This document shows, piece after piece, positions 1 to 9,021 of a stretch of DNA of 64,000 bases (the stretch's first letter is position 1; each line of letters opens with the position of its first letter). The position numbers and the translations under genes were made by a program. The stretch comes from Euzebyella marina (lineage in GTDB: Bacteria > Bacteroidota > Bacteroidia > Flavobacteriales > Flavobacteriaceae). The notes beneath the pieces are model-generated. The model ran no database searches and was not told the DNA's origin. It saw only the letters and a program-made list of their open reading frames with translations. The stretch is from assembly GCF_014855515.1 (NCBI RefSeq), contig NZ_JACYFK010000002.1:867131-931130 (forward strand), given 5' to 3'.

Positions 1-623
1 TAGCCCCTCCAAAGATGTGCGACCATACCCCTTACGTAATAACCCTTGTGAAGTTGGTATTGTGCAATTCCCCTAACCGAAAGTTCAGGAGCTCCAAAAC
101 CAAGGCTGTACGGCATATAATCGGAAAGGTAGTTAGATGCAGGGGTAGAAAAGCCAACAGTTGTAAACAGTCGCAATCGGCCCACATCGGAGTTTTTTTC
201 AAAAAATTTATATTTTAAAGCGAAAGAAATATCCTGTAAACCTTCTGCCCCATTGAACCTACCCCCGTTCGGCTCTGTAGACCTAGTTTTAACATAAGGC
301 AGCCCAACATATAGGTTAAGCTCATCAAAAATACCAATGGCGACCATCGGTAAAATAGTAGTGCGTTTCACCGTAGCGATGGTCAGGTTTTCACGAAGGT
401 AGTCGCCTTCCCAGTACTGATCAAATTCGCCATGATCGTAATTCAACAACACACAGGCATTTTGGGAAGGCATCATTAAGGCGTCTGTAGGGGTTTGGGC
501 CATAGCATGTCGCGCGATAAAAAAGACAATTACCATTTTTATGTAAAGTAATTGCTTAAACTGCCTTGAGTAGGTTAAAGTATTGAATCCGTTAATTCTT
601 ATTCCCGAAACACTTGAATGCAT
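1..623 (-). CDS. Outer-membrane beta-barrel protein, C-terminus beyond window edge
   Basis: The frame is open from an ATG at 623 (alternative ATG at 536) to the window edge with no stop, so the C-terminus lies outside; about 207 residues are visible. A hydrophobic stretch ending in HAMAQ looks like a signal peptide. The mature part has alternating segments such as LNLYVGLPYVKT and FALKYKFFEK, as in outer-membrane strands, and loosely recalls the MetA-type putative transporter family (PF13557-like). The 536 start would leave a signal peptide with no basic n-region, so 623, which adds RQFK before the hydrophobic core, is slightly preferred. Localisation is reasonably supported; the substrate is unknown. 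Confidence 0.55.
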   Translation of the reverse strand, partial: MHSSVSGIRINGFNTLTYSRQFKQLLYIKMVIVFFIARHAMAQTPTDALMMPSQNACVLLNYDHGEFDQYWEGDYLRENLTIATVKRTTILPMVAIGIFDELNLYVGLPYVKTRSTEPNGGRFNGAEGLQDISFALKYKFFEKNSDVGRLRLFTTVGFSTPASNYLSDYMPYSLGFGAPELSVRGIAQYQLHKGYYVRGMVAHLWRG

Positions 624-903
624 TTGAAAATTGGTTTAGGTCGGTAATTAAGGCCCAATGCTAGTCATTAAAGAGAGATGGTCTTGAGTTATTACATGAA
701 CTGGCAGTTTGAATTGATGAATGAGTAATATGGATTGATGAGTGGGGTTGGTTTGTAGAGATAAACAAAATAACATTAGCTCTTAACTCCGCTCAACTCG
801 CGTCGTAAAGAAAAGTTTCTAAAGAAGGCGAAATAAAATGCTTTTCGAGAAAAGCTGGGCTATCATTAAAAATTAGTGGGATAACAGCTATAAGAAGAGA
901 AAA

Positions 904-1191
904 TTAGTCTTCAAGATAAATGGCATCAGGCCTTTTAAGCAATAACATTAGCTTAAGTAAAACGTAGGCATATTTGCGGGCAAAATCATTTATATCTTCA
1001 GCGAGCATACAATTTTTCAACTCCTCTAAATAACCTTCGAACTGCAATCTAATCTGCGAATTTTCGAAGTTAAATCGACTTGAATAGGCATTGATCAATT
1101 CATAGGTCGCCATTGCATTTGAACGAAGGTAATAGTTCGATTGAAATTGTTTTAAATCTTCAATTAAGTCGTTCAACTCTATTGTACTCAT
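904..1191 (-). CDS. Small helical protein, family of three in this window (copy 1)
   Basis: 95 residues, almost entirely predicted helix, no signal peptide and no known domain recognised. It shares a pattern with proteins at 17626-17892 and 63215-63478: near the N-terminus L..FQS(N/D)..Y followed by a basic/acidic stretch, and at the C-terminus Y..LLK..LLLKR. The three are clearly related though divergent, so this is a real gene and not a chance frame. It follows the response regulator at 1298-1732 on the same strand, about 100 bp downstream, and may be co-transcribed with it. Function unknown. Confidence 0.6.
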   Translation of the reverse strand: MSTIELNDLIEDLKQFQSNYYLRSNAMATYELINAYSSRFNFENSQIRLQFEGYLEELKNCMLAEDINDFARKYAYVLLKLMLLLKRPDAIYLED

Positions 1192-1297
1192 GGGGAAACA
1201 TTATTGTCTAAGCCAAGTTTGGTAAAAGCTCGGCTAACTATTTTACAAACTGTTTTGGTTCCAATTATTTTGATTAGCAGTTGGTATGGCCAATATA

Positions 1298-1732
1298 TTA
1301 ACCGAGATCAACGTTATCGGGTTCAGGCTTAAAAGCCTCGACAATTTGCCTAATTTTCGAAGCGGTCAGGGGTTTGCCTATAAATCCGTCACAAGCCTCG
1401 TGTTTTTCGGCATTCATTATATACTCAAGTTTGGTGGTAGAAGAAAGCACTATGGTTTTTACGGGCAGCCGATTCGACTTTTTAAGTTCAGACAATCCAT
1501 CTAAAAAACCAAAACCATTTAGGCCGGGCATATTAATATCAAGAATAATGATATGGGGCATTTCCGCTTTCGAATTTCCCTTTGAAAACGTTAGTGAAAG
1601 CAAGTCATCCAATGCTGATTGGGCATTATCATACTTAGCAATATCTTGGTTACCCAATTCAAGCTCTATCATTCTCTGACAAACGAAAAGGTCTATTTCG
1701 TTGTCATCTATCAACATAAAATTTATTCTCAT
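1298..1732 (-). CDS. Single-domain response regulator
   Basis: 144 residues forming one receiver domain with no output domain. The acidic pair D9/D10, the phospho-acceptor D65 in ILDINMPGLNG, the switch serine S97/S98 and K120 in GKP are all present, so it should be phosphorylatable. Small stand-alone receivers of this type (Rcp1/CheY-like) usually relay phosphate from large PAS histidine kinases. It is the third gene behind the two STAS-like genes (2630 to 1786), with a 53-bp gap, and probably shares their promoter. Its kinase is not evident next to it; the large regulator upstream has no kinase domain. Confidence 0.85.
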   Translation of the reverse strand: MRINFMLIDDNEIDLFVCQRMIELELGNQDIAKYDNAQSALDDLLSLTFSKGNSKAEMPHIIILDINMPGLNGFGFLDGLSELKKSNRLPVKTIVLSSTTKLEYIMNAEKHEACDGFIGKPLTASKIRQIVEAFKPEPDNVDLG

Positions 1733-1785
1733 AACTCTAAGCGATTAAGGTTTTCACCTTCAGGCATATTTCCCTAAAATTTTTA

Positions 1786-2220
1786 TCAGGACTTTAATTT
1801 TGTCGGGTGGTCAAACTCCTTTTTATAATTCAAGCAATGTTCTTTTGCCTTGGAAAGGTCATTGAAAATGGCATATGGTATTTCGGTGTGATAAATTCTT
1901 TTATAAGCCCTAACCAGTAGGTTGATGGCAAAGGAATTTACCACGTACACCTCACAGACAGCTATCTCTAAATTATTAAGACCTCGAGCCAAGTGTTGTG
2001 CACCCTCTACCGAAATGGTTCCTTTTACATCTCGCAAATCGAACAGAATTGGTACGGGCTGCCCTTTTGAAAGAGTTTTCATAGCATTCAAATACTTCTT
2101 GGCCGTCAACTGATCAAGTTTTTTAGCTTCATTCGTGTTCATCAACTTGCAGCATAGTATGCCACTATCGTCTCTCCAAAATGAGGCATTATTTTCTAGT
2201 TTCATTTGGTCATTGCTCAT
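1786..2220 (-). CDS. STAS-like / SpoIIAA-like domain protein
   Basis: 144 residues. The centre reads TLSKGQPVPILFDLRDVKGT followed by a helix, the beta-alpha pattern of STAS/SpoIIAA-like folds (in Flavobacteria often listed as a DUF7793-type or STAS/SEC14-like domain). There is no obvious phosphorylatable serine in the classical SpoIIAA position. It begins 2 bp after the stop of a paralogue at 2223-2630 with the same core (FLSKGKYLPLLIDLREV), so the two form a tandem pair in one operon with the response regulator downstream. A role in signalling by protein-protein contact is inferred from the fold and context only. Confidence 0.6.
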   Translation of the reverse strand: MSNDQMKLENNASFWRDDSGILCCKLMNTNEAKKLDQLTAKKYLNAMKTLSKGQPVPILFDLRDVKGTISVEGAQHLARGLNNLEIAVCEVYVVNSFAINLLVRAYKRIYHTEIPYAIFNDLSKAKEHCLNYKKEFDHPTKLKS

Positions 2221-2222
2221 AA

Positions 2223-2630
2223 TTAAATTTCGGTAGGGTTGATGGTTTCAGACATTCGCATACAATAGTTTTCAGCTTTTACCGAGCTATTGAATATGTG
2301 ATTAAAAAAGGCATTGCCTTTCAAAATACAATAGACCATCAGGTACATTCTCATTAAGAATGACTGTACCAAGAATGTTGGTCTGTGCATACCAATATCA
2401 TTCAGTTTGTAAGGGGACAATATTTTAAACAGGTTGATCAGTTCTCTTTTGGGTACTTCTCGAAGATCGATAAGTAATGGTAGGTACTTGCCTTTCGACA
2501 AGAATTTGATTCTTTCAGAGAACCCTTCTGAAAAACCCTCCTCCAGAAAACTTAAATCGAAATGATTTTCGATGGAACATTTGATGATGTTGGAATCAAG
2601 TCTAAATGATGCCCCATTAATTTGAACCAT
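2223..2630 (-). CDS. STAS-like domain protein, tandem paralogue
   Basis: 135 residues from the ATG at 2630, which is preceded by GGGAG at a suitable distance and aligns with the start of the neighbour at 1786-2220 (NGASFRLDSNIIKC against NASFWRDDSGILCC). Longer starts exist (ATG at 2669, TTG at 2708). The core shares KGKYLPLLIDLREV with the downstream paralogue. It is the first gene of a minus-strand operon whose upstream region holds the two palindromes at 2763-2818. Function is unknown beyond the STAS-like core. Confidence 0.6.
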   Translation of the reverse strand: MVQINGASFRLDSNIIKCSIENHFDLSFLEEGFSEGFSERIKFLSKGKYLPLLIDLREVPKRELINLFKILSPYKLNDIGMHRPTFLVQSFLMRMYLMVYCILKGNAFFNHIFNSSVKAENYCMRMSETINPTEI

Positions 2631-2762
2631 GCTTCTCCCTTTTTTAGAAACTTGAAAGTCAATTGACATGCCAAAGTCCTGAAAAAAGAATGGCCGGTTT
2701 TGTAACAAACTGATTTACAGAGATATTAAAAAACAGACGAGTACTTGTGAGAAAATTCTAGT

Positions 2763-2818
2763 TAACGGAATACCGTGAGCTTACTATTTCTCATTTTAAA
2801 CATCACGGAATACCGTGA
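2763..2818 (-). promoter_or_regulatory. Pair of TCACGGAATACCGTGA palindromes upstream of the STAS-like operon
   Basis: A 16-bp inverted repeat, TCACGG-AATA-CCGTGA, is perfect at 2803-2818 and has one mismatch at 2763-2778. The two centres are 40 bp apart, close to four helical turns, so bound proteins would sit on one face of the DNA. They lie between the stop of the AAA+ regulator (2821) and the first STAS-like gene. Two spaced palindromes of this kind fit an enhancer-type binding site for a Fis-like HTH regulator such as the adjacent one. No convincing -24/-12 GG/GC element was seen nearby. Confidence 0.5.
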
Positions 2819-2820
2819 CC

Positions 2821-5800
2821 CTAAACGGGCTTTTTGATGCCCAGCTTAGACATTTTATCGCGTAATGTACTGGGCTTTAACCCTAGAAGTTCGGAAGCTC
2901 CATCCTTACCGGAAATTTTCCAATGGCACTTTTCAAGTACTTGAAATATATGTTTACGCTGTACGGCATCTAAGGATAGTTCGGAATCTTTGATTGAGAC
3001 CTTTGTCTTTTTTTCACCATTATCAAAACCGGGAATGACAAGAGTATCACCATTGGATAAGATAGAGGCCCGTTCGATTAGATTCTCAAGTTCGCGAATA
3101 TTTCCTGGCCATGCGTAGGCTTTGAGTTTTTCCATGGCCTTGTCGGTCACGTATTGAATCTTTTTTGAATACTCTTTATTGAACTTATCTACAAAATGTT
3201 CTACCAATAGTGGAATGTCTTCTTTTCTATCCCTAAGAGCAGGAACCTGAATGGGAAATACGTTCAAACGAAAGTAGAGATCTTCACGAAACTGCTTTTT
3301 CTTTATTTCTTCTTGAAGGTTTCTATTGGTTGCAGCAATAACCCTCACATCTAATTTTTTCACACCGGTACCGCCAATCATTTCGATTTCACCCTCTTGC
3401 AAAAACCTTAAAATTTTTGGTTGCATATCAATTGGCAACTCCCCTATTTCATCTAAGAACAAAGTGCCCCCATCGGCCAATTCACATTTGCCGACCTTAT
3501 CGGCAAAAGCACCTGTAAAAGATCCTTTTTTATGTCCAAAAAGTTCACTCTCTATCAACTCTCGCGGAATAGCTGAGCAATTTACCTTTATCAGCGGTTG
3601 ATCGTTTCTTAGACCTATATTGTGAATGGCCCTGGCCAATAGCTCTTTGCCCGTGCCCGACTCGCCGAGTAAAAGCACGGTTGCATTGGTCTCGGCAACC
3701 TTTTCGACCTCGGAAAGAACGTTACTGAATTCCGCGCTGCCATATACCATTTCCTCAAAATTGAAAACTAAATCAAGTTCGTTTCTCAAGTATACATTTT
3801 CCTGCTCCAATTTGTTTCGAAGTTTTTGCAACTCTGTATTGGCCTTTGAAAGTTCCGAATTGCTTGCAATCAACTTATCCTCTGCCAATTTTCTCTCACT
3901 ACTCTCGACCATTAACGACACGATACTGGCAATTGAAGTGGCAAACTCTTGCTCATCAGCTGTCCACTTACGATTACTATCCCCGACATGTTCAAAACAG
4001 ATAATGCCGTAATAACCTTCGGCACTACTAATAAAAACATCCATTAGGGAACGGATATTACTCGGTTTTAAATAATCTGCGGTAAATCGCCTAGTAACGG
4101 GGTCTTCCCAAGCATCATCAATAAGAACGGTCCTGTTTTTTTCAAGGGCCTCAAAATATTCTGGGTTATCTTTTTTGCTCAAAATACCTCCCGCCGAATG
4201 CTGCCCTGAACTTAGGGTAAAAAGATGCTCACATTTAATGGTGTCTCTATCATCGTTCAAACTCCAGATACTTACTCTTTCCACATTCAAAGTGGTCGAG
4301 GCCAACTTGGTAATTTCGCTCAATGAATTTTTGAATCCCCCACCGACCAAACTGGCCAGTTTTAAAATAACATCTTTCTTTTTGGAGGATTTAATAGCAC
4401 TGTCTTCTAAAATTTGTTGCGATCGGTATTCTTCAGAAATATCTTTCATAGTGCCAAAAAGTGCAATAACATCCCCTTTATCATCGGTTATATGGCCCGT
4501 TAGAAATGTGGCCTTAAAAACCTCACCACTTTTTTTAATGAAATCAAAATGAAAGGAAGGCGCCTCACCTGCCGCAACTTTTTCGTTCGTTCGGGCAATC
4601 TCTTCAAAATCTTCCGGCTTGGCAAACGGATAGGGTAATTCCATACCGACCAATTCCTCTTTCGAATACCCTAAAATCTTACAAGTAGAATCGTTCACCA
4701 TGATTATCTTACCGGATAGATTCACAATAATCAGCCCCTCTTGCATTGACATGACCAAGCTATCTGTAAATTCTTTGGCCAGTCTCAGTTCATCTTCTGC
4801 TTTTTTGCGATCGGTGGTATCGATGATGGTCGCAAAATAGGTTTGACCGGTCATATCGGGATTGGTAAAACTTGATACCATCACGTCAACATTAAACCTG
4901 GTACCATCTTTCTTCATGTAAACGGTCTCAAAATTTTCGAGCTCTTTACCCTGGGCTATTTTCTCATGCCTTCGGTTCGACTCTTCTTCAATTTCAGGTG
5001 GTGAAAACGGATAAGGGCACGCTTTACCTAAAAGTTCTTTTTCCGTAAAGCCCGACATTTCACAAAAAGCAGGGTTCACTTTACTTATTTCTGTCTTCAT
5101 GTTAAAGACCACCAAACCCTCTCGCATCGATTCTATTAGGGCTTCAGAGTATTCTTTTTGAGACCTTAGGTTCGATTCGGCACGCTTTAACTCGGTTACA
5201 TCATGAATAATCCCAATCAAAAACCGCTTACCATTTTTATCGACAAATCGTGTCTTTTTCGTAGAGATCAATCTGGTTTCAGTACCCCGAACGGTTAGGC
5301 TTTCTAAATTCACATTTTCCAATCCGGTTTCTAATACCTCTCTATCGATTTTTAAGAAACTGTCTCTTTCGTCTTCATTAACATCTTCTGCTAGGGATTT
5401 TCCAATGATATCGGAGCGTTTGAGATTAAAAATGGAACAAAAGGCATCGTTTACAATCAATAACCTGCTTTCTGAATCTTTTACAAAAATGGGGTCACCA
5501 ATGGTATTGATAAGGTTATCTAGGTAATTTTCGTTCTCCGAGAGCAATTGCTCAATCTTTTTCAGATGGGTAATATCGGAGTAATAAATGGTCAACCCAT
5601 CAGGATATGGGTATGCGCGAACTTCGAACCATTTATCAAAGGGCTCGTAATAATCTTGTAACTGCTGTTTACTTTGTGTGGTAACCGCATTATAACAAAA
5701 CCTGTAAAAGGCACTGCCTACCAAATCGGGAAACTCGTCCCAAATATTCTTACCTATAAGGTTTTCACCTTTAACCGCCAGCAATCGTTGGGCCGTGTCG

Positions 5801-6378
5801 TTAATGTAGGTGTATCTCCACTTTGTATCTAACGATAAGATACCGTCTGAAATATTGTTGAGCGTACGGTCCAAGACTCCAAGAAGGTTTTTGGATGTAT
5901 ATAACTCGATTGTTTTTCGCGTGTATTTCAAATTCTCGAGTATTTCACCCTTATTTCCTTTTAGCCTTGATTGCCCATGTAGATTATTCAATGGCTCTAT
6001 CAAAACCAAACAGGCCATCGGACTTACCTGTGTGTTAAAAAGGGCGGACAGCGAAACGATAACAGGTATTACCACTTGATTCGTACTCTTATAGCTTGTT
6101 TCAAATTCTTCCGAAATACCCGAATTAAAGACTTTCTGTACGTGTTGAAGAAACTCAGCACTGCCTTTTGAAGTTCCGAAGGTTAGAGACGATTTACTAT
6201 CTGTCAAATCCGGTCTTTCTGACCCCGATAGATGGCAAAATGCATCATTTGCTAAAAGCACATTTCCTTCACCATTTAAGATAATCAAAGGGTGTTGAAC
6301 ACTTTCAATATAAGTATCGGTAAAACCAAACTTATAGCGGAGTTCTCGAATCAATATGTCGTTTAAATTACTCGGCAC
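2821..6378 (-). CDS. Multi-PAS, GAF, AAA+ sigma-54-interacting transcriptional regulator
   Basis: 1185 residues. Order read from the sequence: five PAS-like sensor domains (about 20-130, 165-275, 285-400, 405-525 and 530-650), a GAF domain (about 665-830), a short coiled coil, an AAA+ domain (about 875-1115) and a Fis-type HTH (1146-1185). The AAA+ part has Walker A GESGTGKE (905-912), Walker B GTLFLDEI (971-978) and the sigma-54 contact loop as GSFTGA (952-957), a known variant of GAFTGA. It should therefore remodel sigma-54 RNA polymerase in response to small-molecule, redox or protein input. No kinase or receiver domain is present. The palindromes just beyond its stop are plausible binding sites. 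Confidence 0.9.
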   Translation of the reverse strand: MPSNLNDILIRELRYKFGFTDTYIESVQHPLIILNGEGNVLLANDAFCHLSGSERPDLTDSKSSLTFGTSKGSAEFLQHVQKVFNSGISEEFETSYKSTNQVVIPVIVSLSALFNTQVSPMACLVLIEPLNNLHGQSRLKGNKGEILENLKYTRKTIELYTSKNLLGVLDRTLNNISDGILSLDTKWRYTYINDTAQRLLAVKGENLIGKNIWDEFPDLVGSAFYRFCYNAVTTQSKQQLQDYYEPFDKWFEVRAYPYPDGLTIYYSDITHLKKIEQLLSENENYLDNLINTIGDPIFVKDSESRLLIVNDAFCSIFNLKRSDIIGKSLAEDVNEDERDSFLKIDREVLETGLENVNLESLTVRGTETRLISTKKTRFVDKNGKRFLIGIIHDVTELKRAESNLRSQKEYSEALIESMREGLVVFNMKTEISKVNPAFCEMSGFTEKELLGKACPYPFSPPEIEEESNRRHEKIAQGKELENFETVYMKKDGTRFNVDVMVSSFTNPDMTGQTYFATIIDTTDRKKAEDELRLAKEFTDSLVMSMQEGLIIVNLSGKIIMVNDSTCKILGYSKEELVGMELPYPFAKPEDFEEIARTNEKVAAGEAPSFHFDFIKKSGEVFKATFLTGHITDDKGDVIALFGTMKDISEEYRSQQILEDSAIKSSKKKDVILKLASLVGGGFKNSLSEITKLASTTLNVERVSIWSLNDDRDTIKCEHLFTLSSGQHSAGGILSKKDNPEYFEALEKNRTVLIDDAWEDPVTRRFTADYLKPSNIRSLMDVFISSAEGYYGIICFEHVGDSNRKWTADEQEFATSIASIVSLMVESSERKLAEDKLIASNSELSKANTELQKLRNKLEQENVYLRNELDLVFNFEEMVYGSAEFSNVLSEVEKVAETNATVLLLGESGTGKELLARAIHNIGLRNDQPLIKVNCSAIPRELIESELFGHKKGSFTGAFADKVGKCELADGGTLFLDEIGELPIDMQPKILRFLQEGEIEMIGGTGVKKLDVRVIAATNRNLQEEIKKKQFREDLYFRLNVFPIQVPALRDRKEDIPLLVEHFVDKFNKEYSKKIQYVTDKAMEKLKAYAWPGNIRELENLIERASILSNGDTLVIPGFDNGEKKTKVSIKDSELSLDAVQRKHIFQVLEKCHWKISGKDGASELLGLKPSTLRDKMSKLGIKKPV

Positions 6379-6829
6379 GGTCGGGTGAAAAAAGAAATCT
6401 AATTAATAGTCGTGATTAATTACATCCTTACAGCAATTTTTTTTAACTCACATGTAATTAAGCACTTATAAAGTAAATAAAAAAATTATTTGGGTTAATA
6501 CATGACTTAGGGTTTCAATATATTCTTAACGTAAATCTGATTTCCACCAATCTGTATTCTTACACTTTTTCTAAAATTCGGCATTTAAGTCATCTCTTAT
6601 TCAAATTTGAACCGCTTGGTAATTCATAAATCACCTCTATTCAATTTGATAGAGTCCACCCAAAGAATGGATTTTAATTAATTTTGCCGGCCTTTTAAAC
6701 AATTCGTAAGACACTGAATTCTAAATAATTAAAACCAAAACTCACTTTATTTGAAATTTTCCTTTCAAAAAAAGTGACTTAATGCACCTATCGGTGTCTA
6801 AATAAATAACAACCAAAAGTTCCCATGTT
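6379..6829. other. Divergent intergenic region, 451 bp
   Basis: AT-rich region between the large regulator (minus) and the sigma factor operon (plus). It contains TAATTTTG at 6679-6686, a match to the Bacteroidota -7 element TAnnTTTG on the plus strand, but no TTG at the usual -33 distance. No gene-like frame was found. Confidence 0.4.
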
Positions 6830-7402
6830 TTGAGCAAGTTCACATTACGCGATGCGATTTCCGATGAGGAACTGGTCAAAGAAGTTACTAAGACCAAAGA
6901 TCCAGAAATTTTCGGTCAACTCTATGATAGATATGTCAGCAGAGTATACAACAAATGTTACGGTTTTTCAAGAACACCCGCTGAAGCTGAAGATTTGACC
7001 CAAGATGTATTTCTAATGCTCTATTTAAAGATCGGAAAGTTTAAAGGCTATTCAAAATTCAGCACTTGGCTCTACTCATTCGTATATAATTTCTGCGTTA
7101 ATCACGTCAACAGAAATACCCAACGAAAAATGGCCGACCGAACCCGACATCTCGATGAGCGAGATGATGAAATCTTATTGAATGTTTCAGATCAGACCCT
7201 GCTTCAATTATCGGTAGAGCGGCTGAAGAAAGCAATGAATATCATTAGACCGGAAGATAAGGCGATGCTATTACTTAAATACCAAGACGATGCGAGCATA
7301 AAAGAATTGATGGCACTGATGAACCTTTCTGAAAGCGCTGTTAAAATGAGACTTAAACGGGCCAAAAGTAGAGTGGTTCAAGAATACAATAAAATCAAAT
7401 GA
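6830..7402 (+). CDS. RNA polymerase sigma factor, ECF-type sigma-70 family
   Basis: 190 residues with the two-domain ECF layout. Region 2 (about 25-95) includes EAEDLTQDVFL and the FSTWLYSFVYNFCVNH stretch used in promoter melting and -10 contact; region 4 (about 125-185) ends in the HTH KELMALMNLSESAVKMRLKR. The start is TTG: the nearest ATG (6825) runs straight into TGA, and the N-terminus then reads naturally as MSKFTLRDAISDEEL. A 62-aa gene starts 1 bp after its stop and an MscS-like channel follows, so the three form one operon. No recognisable anti-sigma factor is adjacent. Confidence 0.85.
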   Translation: MSKFTLRDAISDEELVKEVTKTKDPEIFGQLYDRYVSRVYNKCYGFSRTPAEAEDLTQDVFLMLYLKIGKFKGYSKFSTWLYSFVYNFCVNHVNRNTQRKMADRTRHLDERDDEILLNVSDQTLLQLSVERLKKAMNIIRPEDKAMLLLKYQDDASIKELMALMNLSESAVKMRLKRAKSRVVQEYNKIK

Positions 7403-7403
7403 T

Positions 7404-7592
7404 ATGAACAGTAACAATGCCTTTAAAAAATTGGAGGATAACGTCAGAAGCGTACCACCTGATATGCGGCAAAAAGTGATGAAAGATGTTGCAATGGCCA
7501 AACTACTAATGGATTTTACATTTTTCGTAACTGACAATTATCCCGCTGCACTCAAAAGGCTTTTCAGAACACTTGACAATAACGAAAACTAA
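7404..7592 (+). CDS. Small conserved-looking protein between sigma factor and channel
   Basis: 62 residues, soluble, helical, without a membrane segment or zinc-binding motif, so it is not a typical ZAS anti-sigma factor. It starts 1 bp after the sigma factor stop and ends 18 bp before the MscS-like gene, which makes translational coupling and a common transcript likely. It could modulate the sigma factor or be an independent small protein; nothing in the sequence decides this. Confidence 0.6.
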   Translation: MNSNNAFKKLEDNVRSVPPDMRQKVMKDVAMAKLLMDFTFFVTDNYPAALKRLFRTLDNNEN

Positions 7593-7610
7593 ACACTGAC
7601 CAATTTATTT

Positions 7611-8450
7611 ATGACAACAATCAACGAATGGAAAGATGTAACATTGGAATCTTTCAAATCAATGGGCGAAAAAATCGGTAATACCATTCCTAAGCTAATT
7701 GGGGTATTTTTCGTTCTTCTTATAGGATGGATCATTACCAAACTACTATTAGTTCTGCTCAAGAAGATTTTACTTCTAATAAAAATCGACAGCTTTGGAG
7801 AGAAATTCAACGAATTGGATATTCTTGAAGGAAATCAAATTCAAGTAAACATCTCAGAGGTGCTCTTAGGCTTCGCCAAGTGGGCCATCTATCTGATTTT
7901 TTTGACGGTTGCTGCCGATATTATGGATTGGAATATCGTTTCAACAGAAATAGGCAATCTATTGCGGTATTTGCCCAAGCTCTTTAGCGGAATTATTCTC
8001 TTCATCTTCGGAATTTATATAGCCACGCTAATCAAAAAGGCCATAAGTACGCTTTTTGGCTCAATGGGGCTCAATGGCGCCAAGTTTATCGGAACCATCA
8101 TATTCTATCTAGTTGCGGTGTTCTTCACCATTTCAGCACTAAACCAAGTGGGTGTCGATACAACGATTATAACCAACAATGTTACAATGATAATGGGCGC
8201 TTTTCTCTTGGCCTTGGCATTGGGCTTTGGTTTCGGTTCGCGAGAAGTCATAAACATATTACTGCTCACCTTCTATACCCGCAAGAAATATGCAATTGGT
8301 GACTTGGTAGAAATTGATGGGCTTGAAGGTAAAATCGAGTCCCTAGACAATTTAAGCGTAACGCTTCAAATTAATGATGAAAGCGTAGTTCTGCCTATTA
8401 GAGAACTGGCCTATAAGAGAATTAAGATTAAACGGCGATTTGTTAGTTGA
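7611..8450 (+). CDS. Small-conductance mechanosensitive channel family protein (MscS-like, conserved TM-helix type)
   Basis: 279 residues. Hydrophobic segments lie at about 25-60, 85-105, 120-145, 160-185 and 195-220. The last is glycine/alanine rich (GAFLLALALGFGFGSRE), resembling the pore-lining TM3 of MscS, and is followed by a short beta domain containing KYAIGDLVEIDGLEGKIES. The cytoplasmic vestibule is much shorter than in E. coli MscS, as in the conserved-TM-helix subgroup. Likely role: release of solutes on membrane tension in the inner membrane. Third gene of the sigma factor operon, suggesting envelope- or osmotic-stress control. Confidence 0.8.
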   Translation: MTTINEWKDVTLESFKSMGEKIGNTIPKLIGVFFVLLIGWIITKLLLVLLKKILLLIKIDSFGEKFNELDILEGNQIQVNISEVLLGFAKWAIYLIFLTVAADIMDWNIVSTEIGNLLRYLPKLFSGIILFIFGIYIATLIKKAISTLFGSMGLNGAKFIGTIIFYLVAVFFTISALNQVGVDTTIITNNVTMIMGAFLLALALGFGFGSREVINILLLTFYTRKKYAIGDLVEIDGLEGKIESLDNLSVTLQINDESVVLPIRELAYKRIKIKRRFVS

Positions 8451-8539
8451 TTATTGTCGCTTTGGAAGGGGTGGAATTGATGTCAGTGTTCCGCCCTTTC
8501 CTTTTTTACTTTTTCTAATTTCTCTCAACCAATTATTGA

Positions 8540-8962
8540 ATGGCCCATATTGAATATGCCAAACTTTCAATGGAAAGAAAACCTATTGAAAGAACCATTT
8601 GTGAAATTCTTACCGCAGAGGTTAGAATCAATTTTAGCCCTCTTGTTATAGAAAAGCAGAAGCTTTTTAACTTACAATTATTTCTGGTCGATGCAATCGA
8701 GGGTTTTCCGGAAGCTTTTGCTTACACAGGGGAAAAACTGCAAAAATTCGGTGAGGCAGGCCTTTTGGTCTACAAAACTATTTTCTTGAAAGCTTTTAAG
8801 AATGGCATTACGGTGAAGAAAGACCTTTGCTTTAAGTCTGGAATACCGAAAAATGTGAACGGCGTTCGTTTGTATGCTGAAATATTTCCCGCATCGGGCG
8901 GTATTTCTAAATGGTCGAACAAATATTTCTTTGAAATCGAACTTGGCGGGTCGAAAGAATAA
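8540..8962 (+). CDS. Hypothetical protein
   Basis: 140 residues, soluble, mixed alpha/beta, no signal peptide and no family recognised. It follows the channel gene by about 90 bp on the same strand and converges with the SDR gene at 9022. Codon choice resembles its neighbours, so a real gene is likely; no function is proposed. Confidence 0.5.
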   Translation: MAHIEYAKLSMERKPIERTICEILTAEVRINFSPLVIEKQKLFNLQLFLVDAIEGFPEAFAYTGEKLQKFGEAGLLVYKTIFLKAFKNGITVKKDLCFKSGIPKNVNGVRLYAEIFPASGGISKWSNKYFFEIELGGSKE

Positions 8963-9021
8963 GTTTACCCGTCTTAATTAAAAAATAAACAGACTCAACT
9001 TTCGGGAAGAATTTAATGCCC

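Noticed and set aside
15..218. Plus-strand frame of 67 codons at the left edge
   Set aside because: It is the shadow of the outer-membrane protein gene on the minus strand.
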